Assembly: GCA_026413225.1 (NCBI GenBank)
Contig: CM048553.1
Location: forward strand, 144,869,190 to 144,933,189
Length of the DNA stretch: 64,000 bases
Direction: 5' to 3'
Source: Otis tarda
Lineage: Eukaryota; Chordata; Aves; Otidiformes; Otididae
A program made the position numbers and the translations under genes. The notes beneath the pieces were generated by a model. That model made no database searches, was not told where the DNA came from, and saw nothing but the letters and a program-made list of their open reading frames with translations. Each line of letters begins with the position of its first letter. Position 1 is the stretch's first letter. Of this stretch, positions 50,291-62,011 are shown piece after piece.

Positions 50291-52164
50291 AAGTATGATC
50301 TCACAAAAACCCCAGTGCTATGAATACACTGATAGGATCCACCATGTAAAGGCAGGATAAAAACAGATGTCTAGGACAATGAAGAAACTACACATGAGGG
50401 CACTTGCTACTTAGGGATGACTTTCTTGTCACTCTCAAGGAAACTCTGAATATGAAGGTGACTGTGAGAAGAGCAATCAAGGTATATCTACTGTACAGTG
50501 CTTTTCAAACGTGTATCAACAAAATAGCTGTTTGGAAAACCCTCAAGTTTTCCACTCCAGTGGGGAAAAATCTGCATCCACACACCTTCTCCAATTCTTC
50601 TGTGTGTATGCTATTCTGAAGGAATAAATTCTTTGAAATTAAAAAGTACCAAAAATATTTTACTCAGAAGCTTATGACATCATTTTATTGTATTTTGTAG
50701 CATTCTTTCATTGACATGCCTAATACAATATTTGTAACCACTACTGAAAGGATTGTATGAGGGCATTCACTGCACTTACAGCCAAATTTGATAACCAGTA
50801 AGCAAACAGGCAGCTACAGTTCTTCTTTGTGCTTTTTTTTTTTTTAAGTCAGCATTTAATGTCCAAAATAGCAGCCTAGGATCAGAATAATCTTACTGTA
50901 CTTAACATTATTATGTTATAGGTAAATATGAACATATTCTAAATAACAGATGGTGAAAACCACATGTTTTATGGAAGTCCACAAGCAGTTTCATGGAACA
51001 TTCATATGTGCCTAACTACTGCACTTTTTTGTAGCAACACTTGTCCTAGCTAAATATGGATCTATTTGTGCTTATAGATGCCCTATTTCCCTAGTTTATT
51101 TGTAAAGCATATAACCCATAAAACTAAAACTGAGATTTCTGGGATTTTTCTAAAGTATATGTCAAAATGAGATTTGCAGGGGTCTGGGGTGTTTTACCTT
51201 TTCCTTGCTTGCGTAAGTCATACGCAAGTTTTAGTCCTAGAACTGTACTAACTTCTCTAAGTGACAGCATAAATGACAGCTATTTTAGTGTGGGCTTTTC
51301 CCAGCAGATATTTCAATATCTCCTTGAGTGCAACCCAAATAACACTAGATTACCAAATTACACATCCTGACCCATTTTAACTTCCTACACAGACAATTCT
51401 CCCCACCTCTCCCCCAAAAAAAACCCTCAAAACAGACACCAGATGCAGATTAAAACTGCTAAACTTCTGTAAATAACTGCCAATACTGGGACATTGACTG
51501 GGGTTTGCTACACTTTTGAGTGACCGAATTTACATAGCTTTTTCTTTTGTTTTTCCCCTATTCAGGTATTTGTTTACTGTACCTGACTGAATCAGGACTA
51601 AGAGAAATAAAACCTTGTGCATTATATTTGAAAAATACTACACATACAATCTTAGATGCCAAGAACTTTCCATATAATTTCTCTCCTGATACTCAAAACA
51701 TCTATCATCATTGTGCCTCATCTTAAAAAAAAGTTATAAGTCTTTTTCTGAGACAAAATACACCAGGGCTGAGATAGGAGTACAGAATAGCAGAAAAGAC
51801 TCGCGGTTTACTAATCTGGCAAGTATAACTCAGAGCTGATACTCCGTTGTGACGGTCAGTACAAGGTAGTTTAGCCATCTGAATGTGCTTTACAAATGAG
51901 AAAAAAAGTCCATTTTGTAACGATTGAGAAATATGAGAAGATACTTAAAACATATTAAAAAGTAAACATTTACTGGATTATTTTAAAGTATATTATGAGA
52001 ACCAACACAACATAACTTTAAACATGTATAAAGTATTATACATAAAATGCATAGATGTACAGTAAATATGTTCATTTATATGTAGACAGAGTAGTATGTA
52101 CACATTCTGTTGTGCTTCTGCAAGTCTAAGCAGTAACTCCTGTGGTATATTGTCTTAAAGCAGT
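50291..52164. other. Spacer or distal 3' UTR of RSPO2
   Basis: No repeat or gene recognised. It lies just downstream (on minus) of the RSPO2 stop. Two further minus-strand AATAAA signals, at 51100-51095 and 50689-50684, could end longer RSPO2 messages. A T/A-rich tract lies at about 50831. Confidence 0.4.
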
Positions 52165-52678
52165 TTTATTATACAACTGTTTTAATGTAGCAGGTGCTGA
52201 GAACAACGTACATTAACACTAAGTAGGTAAGTCATATCCATTTACTCTTGAAATGTACAAATATAGGAAACAAAGGCCATAAATGCAATAGTACCTACAC
52301 CTCCAAGACTTCTTTCTTTTTTTTTTTTAATTTAAATATGCACAAGTCCGCCTAATGGTGATACATAGGTTTCTTTCCTGCTTCCCTTCCCTGTCAACAC
52401 ATTGACCAGGCACTCAGGACAAAATCTTTGACGCACTTCAGCACCACTTCCACTGATTGAACTCAGTGGGCTCCTGACCTTGAAGTCTTCAGACCAAAAA
52501 TGAGAGGAAAAAATAAAATAAAAATACATAAATAAAACAAACAAGCTTGTGGGCTTTTTTCACAAGTTATTTGCCACCAATACTGTCAAAGCAGCTGAAT
52601 CGTAGTGCATCCATGGGCAGGAGCATATAGCAGCTTTTGTGTACTTTGCAAAAAAATATATTAAAGAAAATTAAGTTT
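52165..52678 (-). other. RSPO2: Probable RSPO2 3' UTR (proximal form)
   Basis: Directly after the TAA at 52681-52679 the minus strand runs into AT-rich sequence without frames. The first canonical AATAAA on minus is at 52170-52165, about 510 nt after the stop, followed by a GT-containing stretch ('gtgtac' near 52100). Cleavage near 52150 would give a short UTR. Longer forms using the signals near 51.1 or 50.7 kb are equally possible. Confidence 0.4.
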
Positions 52679-52788
52679 TTACTGGCTTGTTTTGTCTGTT
52701 GCTAAAAAGATGCTGTGCTGCTTCTGAGCCCTTTCCATCAAATTCTTTTTCTTCTTTTTCTTGTCCTTTGTTTTTGTTGGCCTTCTTC
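52679..52788 (-). CDS. RSPO2: RSPO2 last coding exon (basic C-terminal tail of R-spondin 2), partial gene
   Basis: R-spondin 2 is a secreted protein that boosts Wnt signalling by binding LGR4/5/6 and the ligases ZNRF3/RNF43. Its C-terminus is a basic tail thought to bind heparan sulphate. On minus, a pyrimidine-rich tract ending TATTTTTAG (AG at 52790-52789) precedes a 110-base exon. The first two bases finish a split codon (phase 1 intron), then 35 codons follow and TAA at 52681-52679. The translation has a run of six Lys with an Asp before it and ends 'LMERAQKQHSIFLATDKTSQ'. From memory the human tail is 'LIERAQEQHSVFLATDRANQ', 14 of 20 identical with the stop in the same place. The Lys-rich part seems about two residues shorter. 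The furin-like repeats and TSP1 domain are coded by earlier exons, which should lie beyond 64000. The exon is short enough to be missed by frame-length filters. Confidence 0.88.
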
Positions 52789-53149
52789 CTAAAAATAGGA
52801 AAAAAAAACCCAATGAGTCAATTAAGCAAAAAAATGCAGAAGTTATATTAGGCTGTAGTTGAAAAGCTCAGTGGCACAGAAATTATTGATGGAGACGGCA
52901 AAGGTAATGCTGGCTAATGAGCTTTGATCATCTGTGAAAACAGAAGTTTTCAATGTGGTACAAGAGGAAGCAGGATCCTCGACTGTCATCACTTGTCCAC
53001 AGGCACAATTTTGCTCGTATGAGTAACCATGTTGATGCAAGTCTCACTTTCAGCAGGATAAGTCACGCAAGCAACATTATGCAAGTGCCTGGGGCCCAGA
53101 GCCAAACAAGTACGTAGGCTCCTAAGCTGGATACGTGCCGTAGACCCTT

Positions 53150-53632
53150 GCGTAAATTTGCTTGAGTGAGTAATCCTGTTTAAGTCAAGTCCAACATACT
53201 CGTGATTTCAATGAGAAATTAGGCATTACAGCTCAAGTATTTGGTTGGATGGCCTCCCACATGCTTTGGCAGAAACAGTGCCGCCTCTGTGGAGAACTGC
53301 TATTATTGCTTATTAGTACACTGTGCCTAATTCTCACAGCATATTACTGTGCAGGAACAGAAACTTCATTACACGCTTCTTACTATTGGAGGTTCAGTGA
53401 AAAATAACCAAAATTGGGAAATCAAGATCAATGCAGGAAAAAAAAAAATTCTCCGGCTCCTGGGTTGGGAAAGCTTTTTCCTGTTCAGCTTTAACAATAA
53501 ATCAGTGTCCTTTGATTATGTCAGTAAAGATAGCATGGACTGAAAAAATGCTAGATACAAAGGCCCTCATTCAGCAATGCATTACCTTTTAAGCATATGC
53601 TTAAATCCTACCAAGTCTAGTAGGATTTAAGG
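53150..53632. repeat. Remnants of a palindromic sauropsid MITE-like repeat
   Basis: At 53559-53632 the text 'ggccctcattcagcaatgcatta', 'ttaagcatatgcttaa' (a perfect 16-bp palindrome at 53589-53604) and a 10-bp inverted repeat (53601-53610 with 53621-53630) resemble the palindromic 'ggccctgattcagcaaagca...taagcatgtgcttaa' repeats widespread in reptile and bird DNA. A second piece at 53150-53190 ('gcttgagtgagtaatcc', 'taagtcaa') resembles the related 'actcacgtgagtaatcccattgaagtcaatgg' type. Limits and family name are uncertain. Confidence 0.4.
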
Positions 53633-56600
53633 AGACAACCAAATGCTGTCTGGAGTGAGAATGGTCTGGGTTTTCTTGGCAGTATTGTATACTGAAATAT
53701 GTGATCAATGGTAAAAAAATAAGGTTATCAATCTCTAGAGGTGCCAACTTCATAAACTTTCAAGAGAACTAAATGAACTTAAGAAGACAGCAAAAGGAAA
53801 TTCAAGTAGCAGACGACATAAAAATGTGAAAATACATTTTTCATCTACACTGTCAGTATATTATAAATTGGGAGAAATGTTGCCAGTCTGGTTTTATCTT
53901 ACTTCTATATTGTTTCCTAATTAAAAAAGCTTAAACCAGTATGAAGTATTTTTCTCTGTTTGATAATAATACTGAATAAATCTGAATCTAAAGTTATCAA
54001 AATTTATGACTCATTTAAAATATAAGGTTATATACTTCAGATCATATCTTTGTAATACGTTGTCTAGGCTACTATTCTCTAGGAATTATTGGAATACTTG
54101 TATATAAAATAGGACAGGACATTAAGGTAATGAGCACATGAGTTTAGTCCATATTAAAATCATAAGGGTCCTTGGAGTTTGCTTCTGCTTCTCATTAAAG
54201 TCTGGCATTAACGCTGCTATGGCATTTTGCCATTTTTAAATCTAGTTAATCCTACACAGTAAAACTTGGGTCCAACCAATCATTAATCAAAGCAGCTTTT
54301 AAGTTAAAACTCTGTAGTAACACTGTACCTAATGACTGGGCACACCTAATGAGGTCAGAGGGAAGGAACACTTGACAGAAAGTGGCATTACAAGATGGTT
54401 TGAATTACAGACATTTCCATATCAAAATTTTATTATGCAATTCTACTAGCTGGTGTATTGTAAGGCATCAGAACTGGGATTAATGTATAGTTCATCGCTG
54501 TATTCTAACTTGCACTTTAAATATTCTGATTTTTTTAACCCAAATCTTTGCAATACTTGTTAAGGGAGGAGCAGATGAGGGGAAACAATTTGAAATGAGT
54601 GATGAATGCTGCTGGTCGATTGATTTTTTTGAAGACCTGCAAAATAATTTAGAGCTTTATTGGAGTTTTGCTATCCTATTTCCTCAATGATCTTACTTTC
54701 TGAGGTTTTTCACTGTACAGACCAGTTAGTAAAAGAAATACAAACTCCAGTCAGTGCCTTGTCTGGTTTTCTCTACAACCTCCTCCAGAGAAATAGAGTA
54801 AATGCTGCAAGTTTAAGGTAGTGAAAGATCCTATTATTTTCTCTCTGAAAACTTTGATATGAACAGATAAATGACACACAACCCACTTATCTTTGCCTAA
54901 GCCTTATAAAGCAGCTCCTGTAACACAAGCATCAAATCAAATTGCCAGCACATTCCCCATAAAATATCCCTAAACCAGAAATGAACTGGACTGGATTTCA
55001 GTTATTTGACATGTGACTGTGCCACAAAGAGATTTCAGTGTTTCTGCTGCCCTGTAGCAATCCTACTCCTACCTGCTTTTGCCCCCTCAAGGCACACCAA
55101 AAGGCAAACTACCTTCTTTTACATGTGCCATGGAGTAGCAGCCTGTGGGGGGACAGTACTACTGCGTCGCTGATACCCTGTAACTTGTTATCCTGTTAGT
55201 GAGCTCTTTGGCTGCTTGCTATATTTCCAAGTGCCCTGTTGAACAGAACAAGTCTCATTACTTTCAGGGCAATATTAAACCACACAGAGAAAATCCAGAT
55301 GGCTGGCGATGCTGAGTCCCAAATTCCAACTATCGTTTTAATCAGAAAACTGAATATAAAAGGTATTTCTTGGCTAATCATCGGTTCCCATGTTGTTACT
55401 AGAACGCAAGAGAGATTAGAGATTAGCAAGAAAAAAGAGACTATAAAGACCAGAGAGTTCAAGCAAAGTATGCTGCTGAAGTCCCCACGCACCAGAATTT
55501 TATTAAATTCAGATTTCAATTACAGTGCTTATTTTGCCAGCAGAAGCACAGTGAAGATAAGCAACTTCTAAATATCTTGCTACAGATGTCTTTTGAAGAG
55601 CATGATGTTCATGACACAGAAAGCAGATTCTCAAAGAGAATCTAGGAGCCAAACTCTCCCAGTTCCCCAATGGGAGGGCAGTGGGGTGAGGACAGACGAT
55701 AGAGGAGGCGCTGCCCTGGGGCCGGGATGGCAGCGGCTCCCTGAGCTCTGTGCCATGGGTGGGGTGTGGAGAACCTCATTGGCAGGGAGCCTCGCACAGT
55801 GTCCCCCACACCTCGCCACCCTCACTGCTCCCGAAAGCAAGAGCTCTGACCCCACGCCCCTCTCTCCATATGAAGCAGCAGGGCTCCACTGCGCTCGGCT
55901 TTGCTGGGCCAGTTGAAAAGGAGTGGATTTTAGCAGCAGTGCATTATAATCCAAAATTTGCTGTGGCACACAGAAGGCAATTCCTGGGTGAAGCAAATGA
56001 GGGAGAGCAAAAGGACTCTGTCTCTCTAGAGGGGTTTTACCACTATCAATAACAGGTTACAGTACTACGGCACAGGAGAGGAAACGACAAGATCTGCGAT
56101 ACTGTCTGATCCACCTTGCCTGTAAACCCCTTCTGACCAGAAACGGCACCCAAGTACGCAACTCGTCCAGTGCAGCTGCCTGGGATCCACAGCCAGCAGC
56201 ACCCTTAAGCGGTGTTACATCGTTCCTAGGGATAACTCACCCACTTGTCATCTGGCAGATAGCCACGTGCCTCACATCTCTTTTCCAAGCTACAGGACTC
56301 CAACCAGGTCTCATCTTCAATCTTTATTTTAAAATTGCAGACAATCTATTTTTGAAAGCCTTTGATGTTAACAGCAATGGGAGCAAACACAAATAATTCA
56401 CGCAAAGAGCACAATATCTGAGCACTGTTCAAGTTAACTCTCTTCCTGTTTTTACTTTGATTGCATTTTCCTTTGCATACTAACTAGATAACTTTTCCTT
56501 GAAAAGCATTTATCTCTGACTGTGCAAAAAAGGGCTCCTCCATTTTTATTATCAGAGTCAGCTCTGAACACAATTTACAGAATTTGTTCAATACACTGTA

Positions 56601-56643
56601 AAGTCATGTGTATAGACTGAAATGTATAGGATTTAAGAAAGAT

Positions 56644-57775
56644 CATAGAGTCATAGAATGGTTGGGGTTGGAAGGGACCTTCAAAGGTCATCTAGTCCAA
56701 CTTCCCTGCAAGAAGCAGGGACATCTCCAACCAGATGAGGTTGATCAGAGCCTCATCCAACCTGGCCTTGAACGTTTCCAGGGATGGGGCATCCACCACC
56801 TCTCTGGGAAACCTGTGCCAGTGTTCCACCACCCTCACTGTAAAAAATTTTTTCCTAACATCTAATCTAAAATTACCTCCCTCTATTTTGAAAACATTAC
56901 CCCTATTCCTATCACAACAGGCCCTACTGAACAGTCTCTCCCCATCTTTCCTGTAGGCCCCCTTGAGGTACTGGAAGACCACTATATAAGGTCTCCCCGG
57001 AGCCTCCTCTTCTCCAGGCTGAACAATCCCAACTCTCTCAGCCTGTCCTCATAGGAGAGGTGCTCCAGCCCTCTGATCATCTTGGTGGCCCTCCTCTGGA
57101 CTTGCTCTAACAGGTCCATGTCCTTCTTACATTGGGGGCTCCAGAGCTGGATGCAGTATTCCAGGTGGGGTCTCACCAGAGCAGAGTAGAGGGGCAGAAT
57201 CTCCTCCCTCAACCTGCTGACCACACTCCTCTTGATGCAGCCCAGGATGCGGTTGGCCTTCTGGGCCACCAGGGCACATTGCCCGCTCATGTTGAGTCTC
57301 TCGTCTACCAGCACTCCCGAGTCTTTCTCCTCAGGGCTGCTCTCAATCCATTCTCCCCCCAGCCTATATCTGTGCCTGGGATTGCCATGACCCACATGCA
57401 GGACCTTGCACTTGGCCTGGTTGAACTTCATGACATTGGCATGGGCCCACCTCTCCAGCCTGTCAAGGTCCCCCTGGGATGACACCCCTTCCCTCCAGTG
57501 TGTTGACGGCACCACACAGCTTGGTGTCGTTGGCGAACTTGCTGAGGGTGCACTCTATCCCACTGTCCATGTCGCCGACAAAGACATTGGGGCCAACACG
57601 GACCCTGAGGGATGTCACTCGTCACCTGGACATTGACCACCACTCTCTGAGTGCGGCCATCCAGCCAATTCTTTATCCACTGAGTGGTCCATCCATCAAG
57701 CCCATGCCTCTCCAGTTTAGAGAGAAGGATGTTGTGCAGGACAGTGCCAAGTGCTTTGCACAAGTCCAGGTAGAT
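56644..57775 (-). mobile_element. CR1 LINE, 5'-truncated, inside RSPO2 intron
   Basis: The tail 'catagagtcatagaatgg' (56644-56661) is followed by 3' UTR and about 1 kb of ORF2, ending upstream at 'caagtccaggtaga' (about 57775), just within the '[11 protein letters not shown]' region. The frame is dead: the usual TAG after 'LINLI' has become TGG (near 56733), there is a shift near 56985, and small deletions near 57588-57625 remove part of the '[14 protein letters not shown]' region. It has the same orientation as RSPO2, so it would be transcribed in sense within the pre-mRNA. Confidence 0.93.
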
Positions 57776-60700
57776 GTGAAACTTAGCTGGATTCGGGGTT
57801 CAATTATCTAGCAAATAAAAGCCTTAAAAGCTTATCTATCATTCTGTATCTCATATTTCTGCATAGGTTATTTTACAGAAGCAAGATTGGCAAAGCCATT
57901 CATTCAAACCCTTTATTGCTGTGTTACAAAACTCAGTTTTGCTGTTTGCTTTGTAAATTACTTATGAGTAAGTTCTTCTTTTTTACTAAGTAACTTATCT
58001 CAGTGGTTGGTATCTTTACAGTGTTATCCGTTACACTTTCGTTTGGACCACTTGCCTGTGGTAGGTAGACGGGCAACTAATACGCTATGCAATGAAACAT
58101 TATCGTTAGCTAATGATGTACCACAGCTTCTAATGGTATGGTAACATATAGGTAGTGGTACAATAACATACAGGTAATAATGCAATTCCAACATGAATTC
58201 CTGAAAAAACATTATTTATGCTACTATACACAGCAATTGTCTGTACGTCAGAGAGCAACAGGTACAAAACCAATTATTTAACTTGGCTCTTGCTGGATTT
58301 TTTTTCCTCCTTTTTTGTTCTTTTTGTACCATTTTATCAGTGTTGCTCCTACAGCTGCTGCATGCCGGTATAGTAGACGCTCGTGCTCAGTTCTCTGCTT
58401 TGTCTCAGACCCTGAGCTGAAAGCTGTTTGGAAATACTGCATGTTCCTTCTGGATAGACCCACTTGGTCAATTTGTTACTTGGTTAGGAAAGAGCCTTCA
58501 TCATCTTCTGTCAGCTGCAAAGTAGCTTTCTCCAGATAGAGTTCAGGCAGCAGATTCCTAACACTCAGGGCACTCCTGCTTCTCCAGAGTTCAAGTCGCA
58601 GTTGTATTCAAAGGGACTCCTGGCCACGCTCCTCGAGATCCTTGGCTCAGACAGCATCAGTTCAGTACCTGAATTGTCCTTCATCTGCTGCGTAAGTACT
58701 GTTGTATGTACCACTCTTCTAACAAAATCTGTCAGTTGCTAATTTCAGCAGACAGAGAAAACACACCACACATCCACATGAGGGCAGCAAGGATTTAAAT
58801 TTAAAACATTTAATACAAGAAAAAATAGCAACTACTATCTGCAGCTTTACTTCATTATTTAATTCCCTCACAGGCTTTCTGCATTTTCATATACAAATCA
58901 TTACTTTACAGATATCCTTCCCCGGGATTTTCACAAGCAGAATGTTCACTGCTAGGCACAATGGTGTCCTGGGATGATACAGACCTTGCTAAATACACCT
59001 TTTGATCTTTTCTTCCCTTTCATTTGTCCTTTTAGGAGCCAAATGTTGTGCACTTATACATCGTTCCCCTACAGCTGCAGTTCTATCACAGACCCTGCCT
59101 GTGACAGCATCTTCTCCCCACAGTAAGCTAGAAAATTGTTACACTCACGTCGTATCACCGAAGCATGGCAGGCACCATGGGAACTAATGACAACAGTGGA
59201 AACAGAATAGAGATACTCGATGATTAACCTGTCAGATCAATTCAAGAGCAAGATGGCAGATGTGAGTTGCTGGAGGAGTCCTCTCTGGCAGGACAACTTC
59301 TGTTCCGCAAAAACCCACGTATGCCTCATCATTTACTCCCCATTTGCAGTGCACATCAAACTACACATAAACAGTGACTGCAAAAACCCAACGACCAAGC
59401 AAACAAAGACTCAGTCCAAAAATTATTCCCTGGAGGTAATTTATTTCCTGGGGCTTTCAGTCGGGTTAAAAATTTTGGATACTGAAACTGCCAGAGAAAT
59501 GCACAAATTGTTAAGAAATCTTATAAACACACACTCAGTGAAAGAAAAAATTCCCCCACTGCTACAAAGTCAACCTCTTCTTAAAGCATGATTTACAAAG
59601 CAACTCTGACAAGGAGCCCACAGGAAGGGGACGTAAAGAGCTTTACTCATGTAGCAAACTGCATGCCGTGGGCATCACTACCCTCTGTTGCCCCTGAAGA
59701 AAACAGAAAGGATGTTATGATCACACAGAGTACATCAGCTGCCCACAACACCACTTTGAATCCCAAAATACCAGAATTTGTAAAGGTGAGTTAATTAATA
59801 TTGGCAAAGCACTAAAATATGGTAACAATGGCTTTCTCAGAAAAATTAGGAATTATTTTATCATTCTTTCTTCATTTGCAAGGGTTGAAAAATGTTGAGG
59901 AAATTAGGCCCTAGAAAAATTACTGAATAAAAATAGAAAAAAAAACATACCATAATTACAGGCTTTATCACAACTGACACAAAGAAGAAGCAAAGGAAGG
60001 CATCTCTTTAGCTTCAAAGAGTCTGGCTTTGCAAGCTTACTGGTGTTCTTCGGTACTTTTCAGTGCAATACAAATTGGTATAAATTACATGTATTCCTGG
60101 CCTACTGAAATTAACAAAGCTATTACAATAATAGACTAAGGAAATTAGTTCCTTTATGGAAAACGCACTGTTAGATGTTTCTCACACATTCTTGTCTATT
60201 TGATGGCAGCTTTACTGATGAAAATCAGGGAAATTTCTGTCTTCAATAAACTTTGTAATTTCTACACAAATCATTACGAAAACACTGTAATGCAGAGCTA
60301 ACCTGCATGATATCTTATTCAGTTCCTGAGAGCCAGAAGCCTGGTATTTTATTTTTAATTTAATAATTTCACAACTTGGGTAAATGATTATAACCCAGCC
60401 AACACTTAACATTGCATATACTTGGTGTTTGTGTAGTTACACCAGACATCAGCTACTGAGATGAAAGCTAATTTAAAAGAATCAAAGAATAATTTCTCAA
60501 CTAAAAAAAAAAAAATCAAATTATCCCAAGTTTCTGTATCTTAATCGCAACAGATTTTGTTTTTGTTTTGACATATCCACTCAGAAATTAAATGTTTTAC
60601 TATTTAGGGCAAGAATAAGCAAAGTGAGGTACTCTTTTCCTCCCAAAGTACATATCTACTTTTCATCTGGCATGAACATAAACTATCTAAATAAAACTAA

Positions 60701-61962
60701 AATCTGATATTCTTTCCTTCTGGACAATATTGAGTATCATTAGACATTGTCATCTGTTTAAGAAATACTGATTCATCCACAAAGAACGGAATTTAAATGT
60801 CACAGTCTCTTGAGAGTTCAGTGGACTTTTCCTCGACTTTAGGGTAAATTCACCGGGAAAAGAGTCGTCTTAGCAATGCACTTCCCACAGTGCAGTTTTC
60901 CAACGCGTGCAGTAGATGGCAGTGAGATATTAACAGAAAACTGGCTTCTACTTCCATCATTTCAAAGAATAGGCATTTTTCTTTGTAGAAGTGCCCATTA
61001 CTCTCTCTCGAATATAAGCAGTTCCAGTCATTAATGAATAAAAGAAGTGCAAAAAATAAAAATTCACACATACAGACTCAGAAAAGAAAGTAAAAGAAAA
61101 CACACTAGGGGAAGAGGAAAACTAGCAAACTCAAGGTGACGTGAAAACTCTCAGAAACTCTGATGGAAGACCTATGTTCAAATGAATAGTACAGATGTTT
61201 AAATGTCGAGTCCCATTGTCTTTCCAGTCACAGTTGTGTGAAAACAGGTGGGTCTCTTTTCCAGCCACAGCGTTTATCTAATGTCGATTTAGCTCAGAAT
61301 TCAAATGACATGACTATCAGTTGCATGCAGGGTACTCGCTATTCTTATCTTAGTCAGCAGCATGTCACATTAGATGCTTTGCAAGTAAAGCCAAGAATAA
61401 TATTTCCAAGTAAAGGTTTGTGTTTGTTTATTTTCCTTCCTTTCACAGTGCAATATAAAGCAAATTTTGAAATAATTAAAAAATACTTACACATAGTCAA
61501 GAGTACACATACACGTGTAGATATATTTTAACTGTATAGGAAACAATTATAGCTAAGAACTAATTGGCTTTGAACTTCTCTAGGTTAGGTTGGACACTAA
61601 TGTGACTTAAAACTCCTTCTGTCCAGTATTTCAAAACAGACTCTTTATTTTTCTTCCATTTCTCCATTTTCAGGACAATTTAATTCATTTTATATTTATC
61701 TCATCATAGCGGGAATAGAAAATAAATTCTATTGAGACAACATTTCTTTTTGGCACCTGCAAGGTTTAATTTCATACTGGAAATTGCATTTTGTTCAATT
61801 AAGAGTTTCTTGCAGGGAAAGAGATTGTATTGGAAAGTTGATTTTTTTTTTTTAGGAATTTTTTTTTCTTCTAAGAAATAATATTTAGTTGTGAAGAGTT
61901 TGTCTTTTTTAATTGCCTTTAGGGATTCTGTTCAAGAACTAAGGAACAATTTTCTCCCAGGA

Positions 61963-62011
61963 CCTTTTTCTTTTTTCCTTTTCTTTTTCTTTTTTCTTTT
62001 TTTCTTTTTTT
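61963..62011. repeat. Pyrimidine-rich (CTTTTT)n tract
   Basis: About 49 bases of only C and T on plus, in units of C followed by four to seven T. On the RSPO2 sense strand it is a purine tract. Confidence 0.85.

Noticed and set aside
59220..59591. 123-codon plus frame within the RSPO2 intron
   Set aside because: No domain or homolog recognised, antisense to RSPO2, unremarkable composition.
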